A DNA stretch of 64,000 nucleotides from an uncultured Lachnospiraceae bacterium (lineage in GTDB: Bacteria > Bacillota > Clostridia > Lachnospirales > Lachnospiraceae): contig CANPZI010000003.1 of the NCBI GenBank assembly GCA_947588995.1, positions 1 through 64,000 on the forward strand, written 5' to 3'. Below are positions 47,763 to 57,789 of the stretch, one piece after another. Each line of letters starts with the position of its first letter. Within the stretch, counting starts at the first letter, position 1. The notes under the pieces were generated by a model. It did no database searches, was not told the origin of the DNA, and saw nothing but the letters and a program-made list of their open reading frames with translations. Made by a program: the position numbers and the translations under genes.

Positions 47763-49952
47763 TCACATGCTTTTCCTCTCTGCGATTTCGGCCATCTTGG
47801 CGTCGCTCAGTCTGGTGTCCCCGTGCACGCGGGAGTAAGCCAGATATCCGTTCATACGGTCAATCTTGGTCAGATTGCGGCTGCCGCAGACCGGGCAGAC
47901 ATCCATCTCCAGTTCCTGATGGCCGCAGTCGTCACAGTAGGCCAGGGACAGATTGACACCCTCGTAGAAGCCCATGTCCATCGCTCGGCGGATCAGTGTC
48001 TTGATCGCATCGATATTGTAGTCAATCGGGTACTTTACATACTGGATCTTGCCGCCGTTGGCCAGTTCCCAGAAGCGGTACTCCAGATCCTGTTTCTCGA
48101 TGGGCGTAATATCCTCGCTCACATGACAGTGGAAGCTGTTGGAGACATACTCCCTGTCGGACACGCCCTCGACGATGCCGTACTTCGCGCGGAACTGCTT
48201 CACCTGCAGGCCGCACAGATTCTCCGCGGGCGTCCCGTAGATGGCGTAGAGGTTGCCGTCCTCCTCCTTGAACTCGTTGATCTTATTGTTGATATGCTCC
48301 AGCACTTCCAGCGCGAAAGCGCCGTCCTCCACCAGCGATTTGCCGTTGTAGAGCTCCTGCAGCTCGTTGAACGCGGTGATGCCGAAGCTGGCCGTAGCCG
48401 TCTTTAAGATCGGCTTGATCTTGTCGTGCAGCTGCAGATGGCCGCCGAGAAAACCGCCCTCGCAGTAGGCCAGAGGGTTCGTGGAAGCCCGCATCTCTCC
48501 GAGATATGCGTAAGTCCTGATATGGAGCTGTCTGATCAGGTTCAGATAATAGTCCAGCACTTCATAGAAATCCCGGCTCTCCTGACGGGCTTTCGCCAGG
48601 ATCATCGGCAAATGCAGGGACACCACGCCGATATTGAAGCGTCCCACGAAAACCGGCACATCCTCGTCGTCCGCCGGATGCATGCCGCCCCTCTCATACC
48701 AGGGTGAGAGAAATGCGCGGCAGCCCATCGGCGAGATGACCTTGCCGTACTGCTTGTACATGCTCGCGATATAGCCCTTGCCCGTGAGACTGAGCCAGTC
48801 GGGGTACATGGTCTTGGCGGAGCACTGCACACCCGCCTCGAAGACATCCTCCAGCTCTTTCCCGGGTCCGTGCAGGTTCTCGTCGTACAGGAAGACGATC
48901 TTCGGGAAGAGCACCGGCTTCTTGCACTCTTTTTTGCCCTGCCCCCTGCGGCGCACATTCAGCATGACGATGGTCGCCATCTTCGCGAAACGCCCCGTAC
49001 CTATGCCGGCTGTCACCGTGATAAAAGGATAATCGCCGCGGCTGCTGGCCACGGTGTTGAATTTATATTCCCAGCCCTGGAAACCCTGCTCGAACTCGCG
49101 CTTCACGTCCGCCAGCGCCTCGGCCTCGGCCGTGTCCTGATCGATGCCGAGCTTCCTGTACTTTTCGATATTGCGCCGGTAGGATTTCTCCGCGTAAGGC
49201 TCCAGGATCTTGTCCACCTCCGGCACCGTAAAGCCGCCGTACTGCTGGCTCGCCGCGCTCAAAACGATGTCTCCTATGACATCGAATGCCACGTCGAGCG
49301 ACTTCGGCTCGTTGTACCAGATATTGCCCATCTCAAATCCGCCGCTCAGCACCTCCGCCACATTGAACAGGCAGCAGTTCATGGTGTCACGCCTCGCGGA
49401 CATGTCGTGCACGTACAGATAACCGTCCCGGCACGCCTGAATCTCCTCGGTCGTCATGAAGAATTTCTGATACAGTTCCTTGTTGAACTGGTTGAAAATC
49501 AGGCTTCTCTTCGTGGATACAAGGGCGCTGTCCGTATTAGCGTTCTCCTTGTCGCCCACGTACATGATCGACTGGCTTTTCTTGTAGACATCGTCCATCA
49601 TACGGACGAAATCCTGCTTATAATTGCGGTAATCCCGATAGCTCTTGGCCACGATGGGTTTGACTTCCTCCAGCGCACTCTCCACAATATTGTGCATGAT
49701 CTGGATCGGAATCTTCTCCTCGTCCATCTCGTTGACCCTGTCAACGACGGTCTGGCAGATATGCCGTTTCTCCTCCTCCGTGAATTTCGTCAGCGCGCGG
49801 TACGCGCTTTTACCCACGGCGTCAATGACTTTCTGGACATTGAACGCTTCCAGGCTGCCGTCTTTTTTGATGACTTTCACAGCCTTGTCCGGCTTGTATT
49901 CCGAGCCGTAATTCTCGGCGGTTTCCGTATCCGACTCTAACTTACTGCTCAT
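47763..49952 (-). CDS. nrdD: Anaerobic ribonucleoside-triphosphate reductase
   Basis: VIKKDGSLEAFNVQKVIDAVGKSA ATP-cone; C-terminal CDDCGHQELEMDVCPVCGSRNLTKIDRMNGYLAYSRV. RBS GGAGGGGGAAGGGA-ATG. Start trimmed from 50066. Confidence 0.95.
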   Translation of the reverse strand: MSSKLESDTETAENYGSEYKPDKAVKVIKKDGSLEAFNVQKVIDAVGKSAYRALTKFTEEEKRHICQTVVDRVNEMDEEKIPIQIMHNIVESALEEVKPIVAKSYRDYRNYKQDFVRMMDDVYKKSQSIMYVGDKENANTDSALVSTKRSLIFNQFNKELYQKFFMTTEEIQACRDGYLYVHDMSARRDTMNCCLFNVAEVLSGGFEMGNIWYNEPKSLDVAFDVIGDIVLSAASQQYGGFTVPEVDKILEPYAEKSYRRNIEKYRKLGIDQDTAEAEALADVKREFEQGFQGWEYKFNTVASSRGDYPFITVTAGIGTGRFAKMATIVMLNVRRRGQGKKECKKPVLFPKIVFLYDENLHGPGKELEDVFEAGVQCSAKTMYPDWLSLTGKGYIASMYKQYGKVISPMGCRAFLSPWYERGGMHPADDEDVPVFVGRFNIGVVSLHLPMILAKARQESRDFYEVLDYYLNLIRQLHIRTYAYLGEMRASTNPLAYCEGGFLGGHLQLHDKIKPILKTATASFGITAFNELQELYNGKSLVEDGAFALEVLEHINNKINEFKEEDGNLYAIYGTPAENLCGLQVKQFRAKYGIVEGVSDREYVSNSFHCHVSEDITPIEKQDLEYRFWELANGGKIQYVKYPIDYNIDAIKTLIRRAMDMGFYEGVNLSLAYCDDCGHQELEMDVCPVCGSRNLTKIDRMNGYLAYSRVHGDTRLSDAKMAEIAERKSM

Positions 49953-49978
49953 TCCCTTCCCCCTCCGTAGTATTTTAC

Positions 49979-50062
49979 GCGCAAAACACAGTGTGGGTTG
50001 ACATAAAAACACTATATTTTGTGGTTTGTTCCTAGTATATGACAATATATATGGTCTGTCAA
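49979..50062 (-). promoter_or_regulatory. nrdD promoter and NrdR-like boxes
   Basis: Minus strand TTGACA (50057-50062), 17 nt, TATACT (50034-50039). ACACTATATTTTGTGG at 50009-50024; weaker GCGCAAAACACAGTGT at 49979-49994. Confidence 0.7.
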
Positions 50063-50088
50063 TCATCTGCTCTCACGAAAAAGTACCA

Positions 50089-50107
50089 AAAAAGGATATG
50101 CCTTTTT
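50089..50107 (-). terminator. Probable terminator after the aminotransferase
   Basis: AAAAAGG-atatg-CCTTTTT; minus strand reads CCTTTTTTGG. Confidence 0.5.
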
Positions 50108-50163
50108 GTGACATATCCCGAATTGATTTGGTCATTTTCAAGTTCTTCACGCACGGCACGATC

Positions 50164-51351
50164 CTATGCGTTTTGCGGTCTTACCCGTATCATTCCCGAC
50201 TCCGCGATGGCCGCCACCGCCTCCCTGATGCGTTCCACAGGCATCGTCAGCGCGAAGCGCACATGACCTGCGCCGAGGGAGCCGAAACTGCTTCCCGGCG
50301 TACACAGCACCCCCGTCTTTTCTAACAGTTCCATGACAAACGCCACGTCATCCTCATAGCCGTCAGGAATCTTTGCCCAGGCAAACATCGTTCCCTCGCT
50401 GTCCTCCACGGGCCAGCCGATCTTTCGCAAACCGCCGCAGAGCGCATCCCGCCTGTGTTCGTACTCTTTACACTGCGCAAGTACCGTATCATCCGGCCCT
50501 GTCAGCGCCGCCACCGCACCGTACTGCACCGGCAGATAAGTGCCATAATCAATCTGGGAACGCAGTCTCTTGAAATTGGCCACGATATCGCGGTTCCCCA
50601 CGAGAAAGCTCATGCGCGCGCCCGTATAGTTGTAGGACTTGGACAGCGAGTAAAACTCCACCGCGACCTGCTTTGCCCCGTCGATGCGCAGAATCGACCT
50701 GCCGACCCGGCCGTCATAGATAATATCAGAGTAGGCGTTGTCGTGAATGACAACGATGTTGTGCTCTGCCGCCCACGGAATCAGCCTCTCGTAGAAAGCA
50801 TCCGGCGCCGCCTTGCAGACGGGATTGAGCGGGTAGGAGACAATCATGCACTTTGCCCGCGCAAGCAAACCCTCATCCATGCCGCCTAAGTCGGGCAGAT
50901 AGTGATTCTCCGCAGTCAGATCATAGGTGACGACCTCCGCGCCGGCCAAAGACGGCCCGATCCCAAAAATCGGATAGCCCGGATTCGGCACGAGTACCAC
51001 GTCGCCGGCATTGCACAACGTCATACAGATGTGGGCGATCCCCTCCTGAGAACCGTACACGGACATAATCTCGTCTGCCGCGAGACTAACGCCGTAGCGC
51101 TTCTCATAGCGGCTTTGCACCGCCGCGGTCAGTTCCGGCAGGTCTGCCAGCGCATACTTATAGTTCTCCGGCTTCCCGGCAGCCTCCGTCACTGCCTGCA
51201 TGATATGTGTGGCGGGCGGAAAGTCCGGTGTCCCCACCGACAGATTATAAATCTTCCTGCCCCGTCTTTCCGCCTCGTCTTTCTTCTCGTTCAAGACCTG
51301 AAAAATACCCGCCTCATAATCTTTCATGCGGTCTGCAAATTGTATTTCCAT
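50164..51351 (-). CDS. Pyridoxal-phosphate class I/II aminotransferase
   Basis: YNLSVGTPDFPPATHIMQAV; VLVPNPGYPIF; SLSKSYNYTGARMSFLVGN (PLP lysine). Start trimmed from 51417. Confidence 0.93.
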   Translation of the reverse strand: MEIQFADRMKDYEAGIFQVLNEKKDEAERRGRKIYNLSVGTPDFPPATHIMQAVTEAAGKPENYKYALADLPELTAAVQSRYEKRYGVSLAADEIMSVYGSQEGIAHICMTLCNAGDVVLVPNPGYPIFGIGPSLAGAEVVTYDLTAENHYLPDLGGMDEGLLARAKCMIVSYPLNPVCKAAPDAFYERLIPWAAEHNIVVIHDNAYSDIIYDGRVGRSILRIDGAKQVAVEFYSLSKSYNYTGARMSFLVGNRDIVANFKRLRSQIDYGTYLPVQYGAVAALTGPDDTVLAQCKEYEHRRDALCGGLRKIGWPVEDSEGTMFAWAKIPDGYEDDVAFVMELLEKTGVLCTPGSSFGSLGAGHVRFALTMPVERIREAVAAIAESGMIRVRPQNA

Positions 51352-51470
51352 CTCATCTTCTCCGTTTCCGCTCTGCTCTTGTCTCATCTCCGCCTCCGCT
51401 TTACCGGAGCTGCTCATAAAAAGAGGTGGCGCCGAACGGCGTCCGGCACCGTTTTTACGATTATCGGTTT

Positions 51471-52475
51471 TCAGGCATCCGGCTGCGCATACTGCTCCAG
51501 CACGGCGTTCAGATAGGCCCGATACTCCGCCACGACGCCGGCCGGCGCTGTAATCCTCGCGCCGGCGCCCAGTCCCGTCAGCCAGCCGAAAAACTGCCCG
51601 CTGACCGCCACCCGCACGCGCACGGCGAAGTGATCCGCGCCTTTTCTGCGCACGGACACCTCCCTGCCGAAGCGATCCATCACCACGCCGATAAAACGAT
51701 TCTCAAATTCCAGAGTGACGATCTCCTCCCTGCCGCCAAACATACCGAAAGTCTTATTGGCATAGGCCGCGATATCAAACCGTTCAAAGAGCGCCGCTCC
51801 CTTTCGCGCCACTCCCTCAAGTACCTGCATATGCCCCATCTTGTCCACGCGGAAATGCTTGATGGAATCGCTCTCTTCCTCATGCGCGATCAGATAATAA
51901 TTCTCGTCCTTGCAGGTCAGTGCCCAGGGACTGATCCGGTAGATCTTGCCGTCCTTGCGGGGCACCAGCTCCCTGTCCAGATTCCACTCCATATACTGAA
52001 AGGAAATCTGCTCGTTATTCTGTATCGCCCGATGAATATCATCTACAATATAGTAGATGCTCTCATTGGCGGTCTTGATCCGGTTGGCCACATACACCTG
52101 CCGCTGCAGCTGTCCCGCCTCGGACCTGGAGGCCAGCTTCTCGATCTTGGCAATCAGCTCTCTGGACTTTTTTACTGTCAGAAAACGTGAGGCCTGCACA
52201 GTCTCCACAAGAAGCTTCAGTTCCGCCAGTTCAAACTCCCTGCCCGCCAGATAGTAACCGCCGCCGCTCTTCGCCTTGACAAGCACAATATCGTACCCAA
52301 AATCCGTAAGCTGTGCGATATCGTCGTAGATGCTCTTGCGCTCCGCCTTGATATCGTACGCCGCCAGCGCCTCGATCAGCGCCTGCGCGCTCAGGCAGTG
52401 CTCCTCGTCCGACTGCTCCGTGAGAATTTTTAACAGATAGAGCAGCTTCAGCTTCTGATTCGCGCTTTTTGCCAT
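51471..52475 (-). CDS. WYL-domain HTH transcriptional regulator
   Basis: MAKSANQKLKLLYLLKILTEQSDEEHCLSAQALIEALAAYDIKAERKSIYDDIAQL; WALTCKDENYYLIAHEEESDSIKHFRVDKM. Confidence 0.92.
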   Translation of the reverse strand: MAKSANQKLKLLYLLKILTEQSDEEHCLSAQALIEALAAYDIKAERKSIYDDIAQLTDFGYDIVLVKAKSGGGYYLAGREFELAELKLLVETVQASRFLTVKKSRELIAKIEKLASRSEAGQLQRQVYVANRIKTANESIYYIVDDIHRAIQNNEQISFQYMEWNLDRELVPRKDGKIYRISPWALTCKDENYYLIAHEEESDSIKHFRVDKMGHMQVLEGVARKGAALFERFDIAAYANKTFGMFGGREEIVTLEFENRFIGVVMDRFGREVSVRRKGADHFAVRVRVAVSGQFFGWLTGLGAGARITAPAGVVAEYRAYLNAVLEQYAQPDA

Positions 52476-52522
52476 GATTCTTTCTCCTCATATATCCTGT
52501 CAGGCACACCGGTTCACGCAAA

Positions 52523-52547
52523 AAGGTGTTCCGTATGCGAACACCTT
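52523..52547 (-). terminator. Intrinsic terminator downstream of the 59-aa ORF
   Basis: AAGGTGTTC-cgtatgc-GAACACCTT; followed on the minus strand by TTTTGCG. Confidence 0.7.
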
Positions 52548-52618
52548 GCCACCAGACTCACTGACATGCAGTTTTGATTACAGCCGCGCGCGAGGGGACG
52601 CGCTGCCTGCCGGCTGCG

Positions 52619-52798
52619 CTATGATGCCGCAGCGTTGCTCTCCGCGCTCTCCGTCTGTTCTGCCAAAGCCGCTTTCGCGTCCTTGCTCTTGCGCCACTTC
52701 ACGCCGATGACGCACGCGACAATCACCAGCGCGATAATAAACAAGAACAAGAGCAGATAAGATAAAAACGAATTTACAAATAAAATCAGATTTGTCAT
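52619..52798 (-). CDS. Small single-TM membrane protein, 59 aa (absent from the ORF track)
   Basis: ATG at 52798 to TAG at 52619: MTNLILFVNSFLSYLLLFLFIIALVIVACVIGVKWRKSKDAKAALAEQTESAESNAAAS; AGAAGGAAG upstream; followed by a terminator. Confidence 0.6.
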   Translation of the reverse strand: MTNLILFVNSFLSYLLLFLFIIALVIVACVIGVKWRKSKDAKAALAEQTESAESNAAAS

Positions 52799-52843
52799 AT
52801 GTCCGCTTCCTTCTCTCTCAAAAGATATCGTCCAAAGCTACTC

Positions 52844-53329
52844 TTATGATACCACTCCTTGTACAGGATCGTCAAGTAAGTCTGTTCCGTCTGCGGCCGT
52901 CGTCGCCAGCCTGTCGCAGCGCTCGTTCTCCGGATGACCGTCGTGCCCCTTGACCCACTGATAGGTCACTCTGTGAGGCTGCATGGCGGCCAGAAGCCGC
53001 TGCCAGAGATCAATATTCTTGACAGGCTTGTTGCCGGCGGTTTTCCATCCTTTGCGCACCCAGCCGTCAATCCAGTTCTGATTGAAAGCGTCCGTCAGAT
53101 ATTTGGAATCTGAAATCAGCAGGACTTCGCAGGGCTTCGTCAGCGCCTCCAGCCCGACGATTGCCGCCATCAGTTCCATACGGTTGTTGGTCGTCTTCCT
53201 GTAACCCGCAGAATACTCTCGCTCGTGCAGAGTCCCCTTGCCGTCAATATACTGCAGCACTGTCCCGTAACCGCCGGGCCCCTCCGGATTGCCGCGGGCC
53301 GCGCCGTCCGTATAAATCGTCACATACAT
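52844..53329 (-). CDS. rnhA: Ribonuclease HI
   Basis: [62 protein letters not shown]. Start trimmed from 53356. Confidence 0.95.
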   Translation of the reverse strand: MYVTIYTDGAARGNPEGPGGYGTVLQYIDGKGTLHEREYSAGYRKTTNNRMELMAAIVGLEALTKPCEVLLISDSKYLTDAFNQNWIDGWVRKGWKTAGNKPVKNIDLWQRLLAAMQPHRVTYQWVKGHDGHPENERCDRLATTAADGTDLLDDPVQGVVS

Positions 53330-53343
53330 GGCAATTTCCTCTC

Positions 53344-55041
53344 TCATTCCGTCCAAACGCCGTCCGCAAGGAAGCGCGCCGCCATCTTCTCCGCCTCCGA
53401 CACAATCCCGCTGTCATAGCCCAGCACCCGAAGCAGGGCGATGGCGTTTCTGGTCGTGGCAGGCCCTTTCAGGAGCTTGTACGGAAAGACGACATCATCC
53501 TCCTCCATGCGCTCCTCAAAATGATAATTGTCGTACTCCCTTTCAAGCAGACGTGTCAGCTCCACGTCGTGAGTCGCCGCAAAGCAGAGCGCATTGCCCT
53601 CTGCAAGCATCTTCATAATCTGCGTGGAGGCCGCGATCCGCTCCACAGTGTTCGTGCCGCGCAGCACTTCATCCACAAAACACAGGACGGGCCGCCCGTC
53701 TTCCCCCGCCGCTTTCACCATATCCAGAATCCGCTTAATAGAACGAATTTCCACCATATAGTAACTCTGCCCGCCAATCAGATCATCCCGCAGCGACATG
53801 GAGGAGCATATGCAGAAAACCGGCGCTTCATAGCGATCCGCCGGACAGGTGTGAATCGTCTGGGCAAGAAGTGCGTTTAGCGCTGCCGCGCGCAGAAACG
53901 TGGATTTGCCGGAGGCATTGGAGCCTGTGATGAGAACGCCTCTGTCCGTCTGCACGGAATTTTTGACCGGCTCTCTCAGCAGCGGATGATACAGATTTTC
54001 GACGGCAAGCCGTCTGACCGCCCGCCGCTCATAGTGCAGCTTCGGTACACACCAAGATTCTCCCAGCGCTCTGCGGTAAGAACCGATCGCGATCGCCGTC
54101 TCGATCTGCCCGAAGAGCGTCACCATCTCATCGATCTGCCCGGCATGCTCGCGCACCGCGCCAAGCGCCCTGTTGAACTGAATGATATCCAGATAAAAAA
54201 TCATGCGCAGATAATCCGCCAGAATACCAAGCGGATTGCCGTTGCCCCGCTCCGTAAAAACGATCAGGTAACTGTTTCGGACAAAGCTTTGCATCTCCCG
54301 GCAGCATGCCGCAAGGCGCGCCTGCTCCCCCGCGATGGCCGGTATCGTCCTGCGGCTCATCTGCCTCGCGGCGGCGAGCAGCCTGTGGATATAGCGGAAG
54401 CTCGTGACGTATGGCTCAATCTGCCGATACTCTCTGTAATAGCCAACGATATTGTGGCACAGCATGACAAGCAGCGCGGCCAGTCCGATCGGCAGCGACA
54501 GAAACATCAGGCAGACACTGCCCGCCAGCAGGAAATTGCACAGCAGGTATTTCCCGTTTCTGCGCTCTCCCAGGATATCCAGATGATCCAGATATTCATA
54601 GAGCGAATACTTCCCCGTCCTGCCAAGCCCAAAGAGTATATCCTGCAGCTCATGCCGCCTGTCCTCGTGCTCCATAAAAAAGCGGACACAGTCCTCCATG
54701 CGCTCCGCCTCATCCGCATCGTAAACCGGCGTCCGCAGCCTGTAGTAGAGATACTCGTCCCCGGCCGCGCTCAAACATGTGTTGATCTGCCGATAGACAT
54801 CGTCCATGTGCAGATCGTTCCAGGTGATGTCGTCAATCTGCCGCGCCTCCCTGTGCCTGCGGCTGTACATGGCAATATGTTCCATCTCGCCCGCCTGATA
54901 CACCCTCTCCGGGAATGTGCCATAGTTTCGATAGAGCCTGTCCAGAAAACGGCGGCGCGCTTTCCCGGCATTGCGGTATTCGCTTCCCATCAGGAGCGCG
55001 ATCCCAAGCACAATCGCGCCCACGATAATCATATCTTCCAT
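53344..55041 (-). CDS. Membrane-associated MutS-family ATPase lacking the mismatch-recognition domain
   Basis: [27 protein letters not shown] Walker [20 protein letters not shown] Walker B/signature; N-terminal and central hydrophobic segments. Confidence 0.88.
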   Translation of the reverse strand: MEDMIIVGAIVLGIALLMGSEYRNAGKARRRFLDRLYRNYGTFPERVYQAGEMEHIAMYSRRHREARQIDDITWNDLHMDDVYRQINTCLSAAGDEYLYYRLRTPVYDADEAERMEDCVRFFMEHEDRRHELQDILFGLGRTGKYSLYEYLDHLDILGERRNGKYLLCNFLLAGSVCLMFLSLPIGLAALLVMLCHNIVGYYREYRQIEPYVTSFRYIHRLLAAARQMSRRTIPAIAGEQARLAACCREMQSFVRNSYLIVFTERGNGNPLGILADYLRMIFYLDIIQFNRALGAVREHAGQIDEMVTLFGQIETAIAIGSYRRALGESWCVPKLHYERRAVRRLAVENLYHPLLREPVKNSVQTDRGVLITGSNASGKSTFLRAAALNALLAQTIHTCPADRYEAPVFCICSSMSLRDDLIGGQSYYMVEIRSIKRILDMVKAAGEDGRPVLCFVDEVLRGTNTVERIAASTQIMKMLAEGNALCFAATHDVELTRLLEREYDNYHFEERMEEDDVVFPYKLLKGPATTRNAIALLRVLGYDSGIVSEAEKMAARFLADGVWTE

Positions 55042-55043
55042 AC

Positions 55044-56348
55044 TTACCTGAGACTGTCTATGATCTCGTTTGCCTTTCCGTAGATCGCCTCCACATCGTA
55101 TGCGTCGGCAAATCTGCCGTTCTCATATAAGATTTTCCCGTTCACCATCGTCAGCTTCACATTCTGCTTGCTGCCGCTGTAGACGAGATTTTTCGGGATA
55201 TTGTTGATCGGCTGCATATTGGGCTGATGCAGATCTATCATGATAAGATCCGCCAGTTTTCCCGCCGCCAGAATGTCCGTGTCAGGCAGCTGCATCGCCC
55301 TGGAGCCGCCCACGGTCGCCATCTTAAGCACCTCCCAGGCGTCCACCGCCGCCGCGTCCTGCTCGCGCAGCTTCGCTAACCCCGTCACTAAGAACATTTC
55401 CCGGAACATATCCAGACAGTTGTTGCTGGCCGGGCCGTCCGTGCCGATAGCCACATTGATCCCTCTCTTCAGATAGTCGGAAATCGGCGCGATACCGCTG
55501 GCCAGCTTTGTGTTGGACCCCGGATTCGTGACCACGCTCAGCTTCCGCCTGCTGAAAATGTCCATATCCGCCTCGTCCAGATAGACACAGTGATACCCGC
55601 CGCCGCCGTAATCAAAGATGCCGAGGGAGTCAAAGAGTTTCACCGGCGACATGCCGTAGCGCTCCCTACATCCCGCCACCTCGCCTTTTGTCTCCGACAG
55701 ATGCGTGTAGACGGGCGCTTTGTATTTATGGGCCAAGTCTGCGACGCTCTCCAGAAGGGCGCGGGAGCAGGTATACTCCGCATGGAAACCGATGAAATAG
55801 CTTAAGAGCGGATCGTCATGGTTGTACTTCAGATAGCACTCCTCGGTCTTCTTCAGGGATGCTTCAAAACCTTCCTGCCCGCTCATGCCGCTCACCTGCA
55901 CGCAGCGCATCCCCATATCAACGCAGGCCTGTGCAATTGTGTCCGGCGTCAGGTACATATCAAAGATTGCCGTGATGCCGCTGGTGAGATATTCCAGGAT
56001 CGCCAGCTTCGTCAGATGATAAATCATTTCGCCGTCCATCCTGGCCTCCACCGGAAATACCTGCTTCGTCAGCCAGTCCTGAAGCGGCAGATCATCGGCA
56101 TAGGAGCGAAGCAGCGTCATGCCGGAGTGCGTGTGCGCATCCTTGAAGCCGGGCATCAGCAGATTGCCCTCGCAGTCGATCTCCCTGTCCCACACGATGC
56201 TGCCCAGATGCAGCTTCTCATAGACGCCATCCGTATCTCTGCCGTCTCCCACATACAGGATTCTTTCCCCCTGTACCCAAAGTTCGCCCGCAAAGACATC
56301 GGGCTTCTCCATCGTCAGTATTCTCGCATTGTAAAATCTGATGTTCAT
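55044..56348 (-). CDS. Amidohydrolase (S-adenosylhomocysteine / methylthioadenosine deaminase-like)
   Basis: LLMPGFKDAHTHSGMTLLRSYADDLPLQDWL; HLSETKGEVAGC; VAIGTDGPASNNCLDMFREM. Confidence 0.92.
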   Translation of the reverse strand: MNIRFYNARILTMEKPDVFAGELWVQGERILYVGDGRDTDGVYEKLHLGSIVWDREIDCEGNLLMPGFKDAHTHSGMTLLRSYADDLPLQDWLTKQVFPVEARMDGEMIYHLTKLAILEYLTSGITAIFDMYLTPDTIAQACVDMGMRCVQVSGMSGQEGFEASLKKTEECYLKYNHDDPLLSYFIGFHAEYTCSRALLESVADLAHKYKAPVYTHLSETKGEVAGCRERYGMSPVKLFDSLGIFDYGGGGYHCVYLDEADMDIFSRRKLSVVTNPGSNTKLASGIAPISDYLKRGINVAIGTDGPASNNCLDMFREMFLVTGLAKLREQDAAAVDAWEVLKMATVGGSRAMQLPDTDILAAGKLADLIMIDLHQPNMQPINNIPKNLVYSGSKQNVKLTMVNGKILYENGRFADAYDVEAIYGKANEIIDSLR

Positions 56349-56440
56349 GGTTCTGCACTGTCCTCCCAAGTATTTCTTTTGCACTCACAGTGTGCCGCCC
56401 TGTCCCTTTGCAGCGCCCAGCTCTCTTTACGGCTGCCGTT

Positions 56441-56878
56441 TCATCCCAGGTTCTTTGGCCCGAAACTCTCCGGCAGCATCTCCCGCAGCGTCGCCACGCG
56501 ATATGCGCCCGCCGGCCCCGCCACAATCACCCGGAACTCATCCGGATTGCCAAACTCCGCCATTACCTGCCTGCACACGCCGCAGGGCCAGGCATACTGC
56601 GTCAGCGTGTCTCCCTCAGGGCTTCCCGCCACAGCGATCGCCCGAAATTCCCTGACCCCTTCGCTGACCGCCTTAAAGAAAGCCGTCCGCTCCGCACAGT
56701 TCGTCGGCGTGTAGGCTGCGTTTTCGATATTGCAGCCCGTGACAACCTGTCCGTCCGCCGTAAGCAGCGCCGCCCCGACCAGATAATGCGAATAAGGGGC
56801 GTAGGCTTTTTTTCTCGCTTCCATTGCCGCCTGGATCAGCATCTGTATCGTATGGTGATTAGATTCCTCTTTCATCAT
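56441..56878 (-). CDS. cdd: Cytidine deaminase
   Basis: AYAPYSHYLVGAALLTADGQVVTGCNIENAAYTPTNCAERTAFFKAVSEG; PCGVCRQVMAEF. Confidence 0.95.
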   Translation of the reverse strand: MMKEESNHHTIQMLIQAAMEARKKAYAPYSHYLVGAALLTADGQVVTGCNIENAAYTPTNCAERTAFFKAVSEGVREFRAIAVAGSPEGDTLTQYAWPCGVCRQVMAEFGNPDEFRVIVAGPAGAYRVATLREMLPESFGPKNLG

Positions 56879-56897
56879 CGTCCCTCACAGGCAGTGA

Positions 56898-57731
56898 TTA
56901 CACAAATTTTTCAAACTTAATGACCGACTCAGTCAATAATTTTTCAAACTTCGGCGCGAGAGCATTCGCAGCCTCCTGCACTTCCTCATGCGTCAGCGGT
57001 GCGCTGTTCATACCCGCCGCCAGATTGCTGACACAGGATACGCCGCAGATCTTCATGCCCATGTGATTCGCGGCAATTGCCTCCACCACCGTACTCATGC
57101 CGACCGCGCTGACACCCAGCCTGTGCAGCATTTGAATCTCCGCGGGGGACTCAAAAGAAGGGCCTGTCAGCTGCGCGTACACGCCCTCGAACAGTTCGAT
57201 GCCGTTCTCTTTCGCCGTCGTCCTGATGATCTGCTGCAGATCTTCGTCATACACATGCGACATATCCGGAAAGCGCGTCCCCAGCTCATCGATATTCGGC
57301 CCGATCAGCGGATTCGGCGCAAAGCTGGAGATGTGATCCGTGATCAGCATCAGGCTGCCTGCATGAAAAGACGGATCTATCCCGCCGGAAGCATTGGTCA
57401 AAAAGAGAATCTTCGCGCCCATCATCTTCATCAGGCGGGTGGGAAGCACTACATCCGTGATGGGATAGCCCTCATAGTAGTGCACGCGCCCCTGCATCAG
57501 CACCACCGGAATCTCCCCGATATAGCCGAAGATAAATTTTCCCGCATGTCCCGGCACGGTAGACACCGGAAAGCCATCGATCTCGCTGTAGGGAAGTTCC
57601 GCCCGCACATCCACGGTTCTGGCAAAATTCCCCAGCCCGGAGCCGAGCACGATGGCCGCTTTCGGTTCAAAATCAATTTTTGCCCTGTAACACTCATAAC
57701 ATTTTAACAGTTTTTCATAAACCGGATTCAT
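56898..57731 (-). CDS. Purine nucleoside phosphorylase
   Basis: AAIVLGSGLGNFA; VVLMQGRVHYYEGYPITDVVLPTRLMKMMGAKILFLTNASGGI; VSAVGMSTVVEAIAANHMGMKI. Confidence 0.95.
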   Translation of the reverse strand: MNPVYEKLLKCYECYRAKIDFEPKAAIVLGSGLGNFARTVDVRAELPYSEIDGFPVSTVPGHAGKFIFGYIGEIPVVLMQGRVHYYEGYPITDVVLPTRLMKMMGAKILFLTNASGGIDPSFHAGSLMLITDHISSFAPNPLIGPNIDELGTRFPDMSHVYDEDLQQIIRTTAKENGIELFEGVYAQLTGPSFESPAEIQMLHRLGVSAVGMSTVVEAIAANHMGMKICGVSCVSNLAAGMNSAPLTHEEVQEAANALAPKFEKLLTESVIKFEKFV

Positions 57732-57789
57732 AAGGTATACCGCCTTTCTGTCGTATCGTATTTTTTCGCTTCCCTGGCTGCCGCGCCTC

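Noticed and set aside
48870-49940. 356-aa plus-strand ORF opposite nrdD
   Set aside because: Antisense shadow ORF without domain signals.
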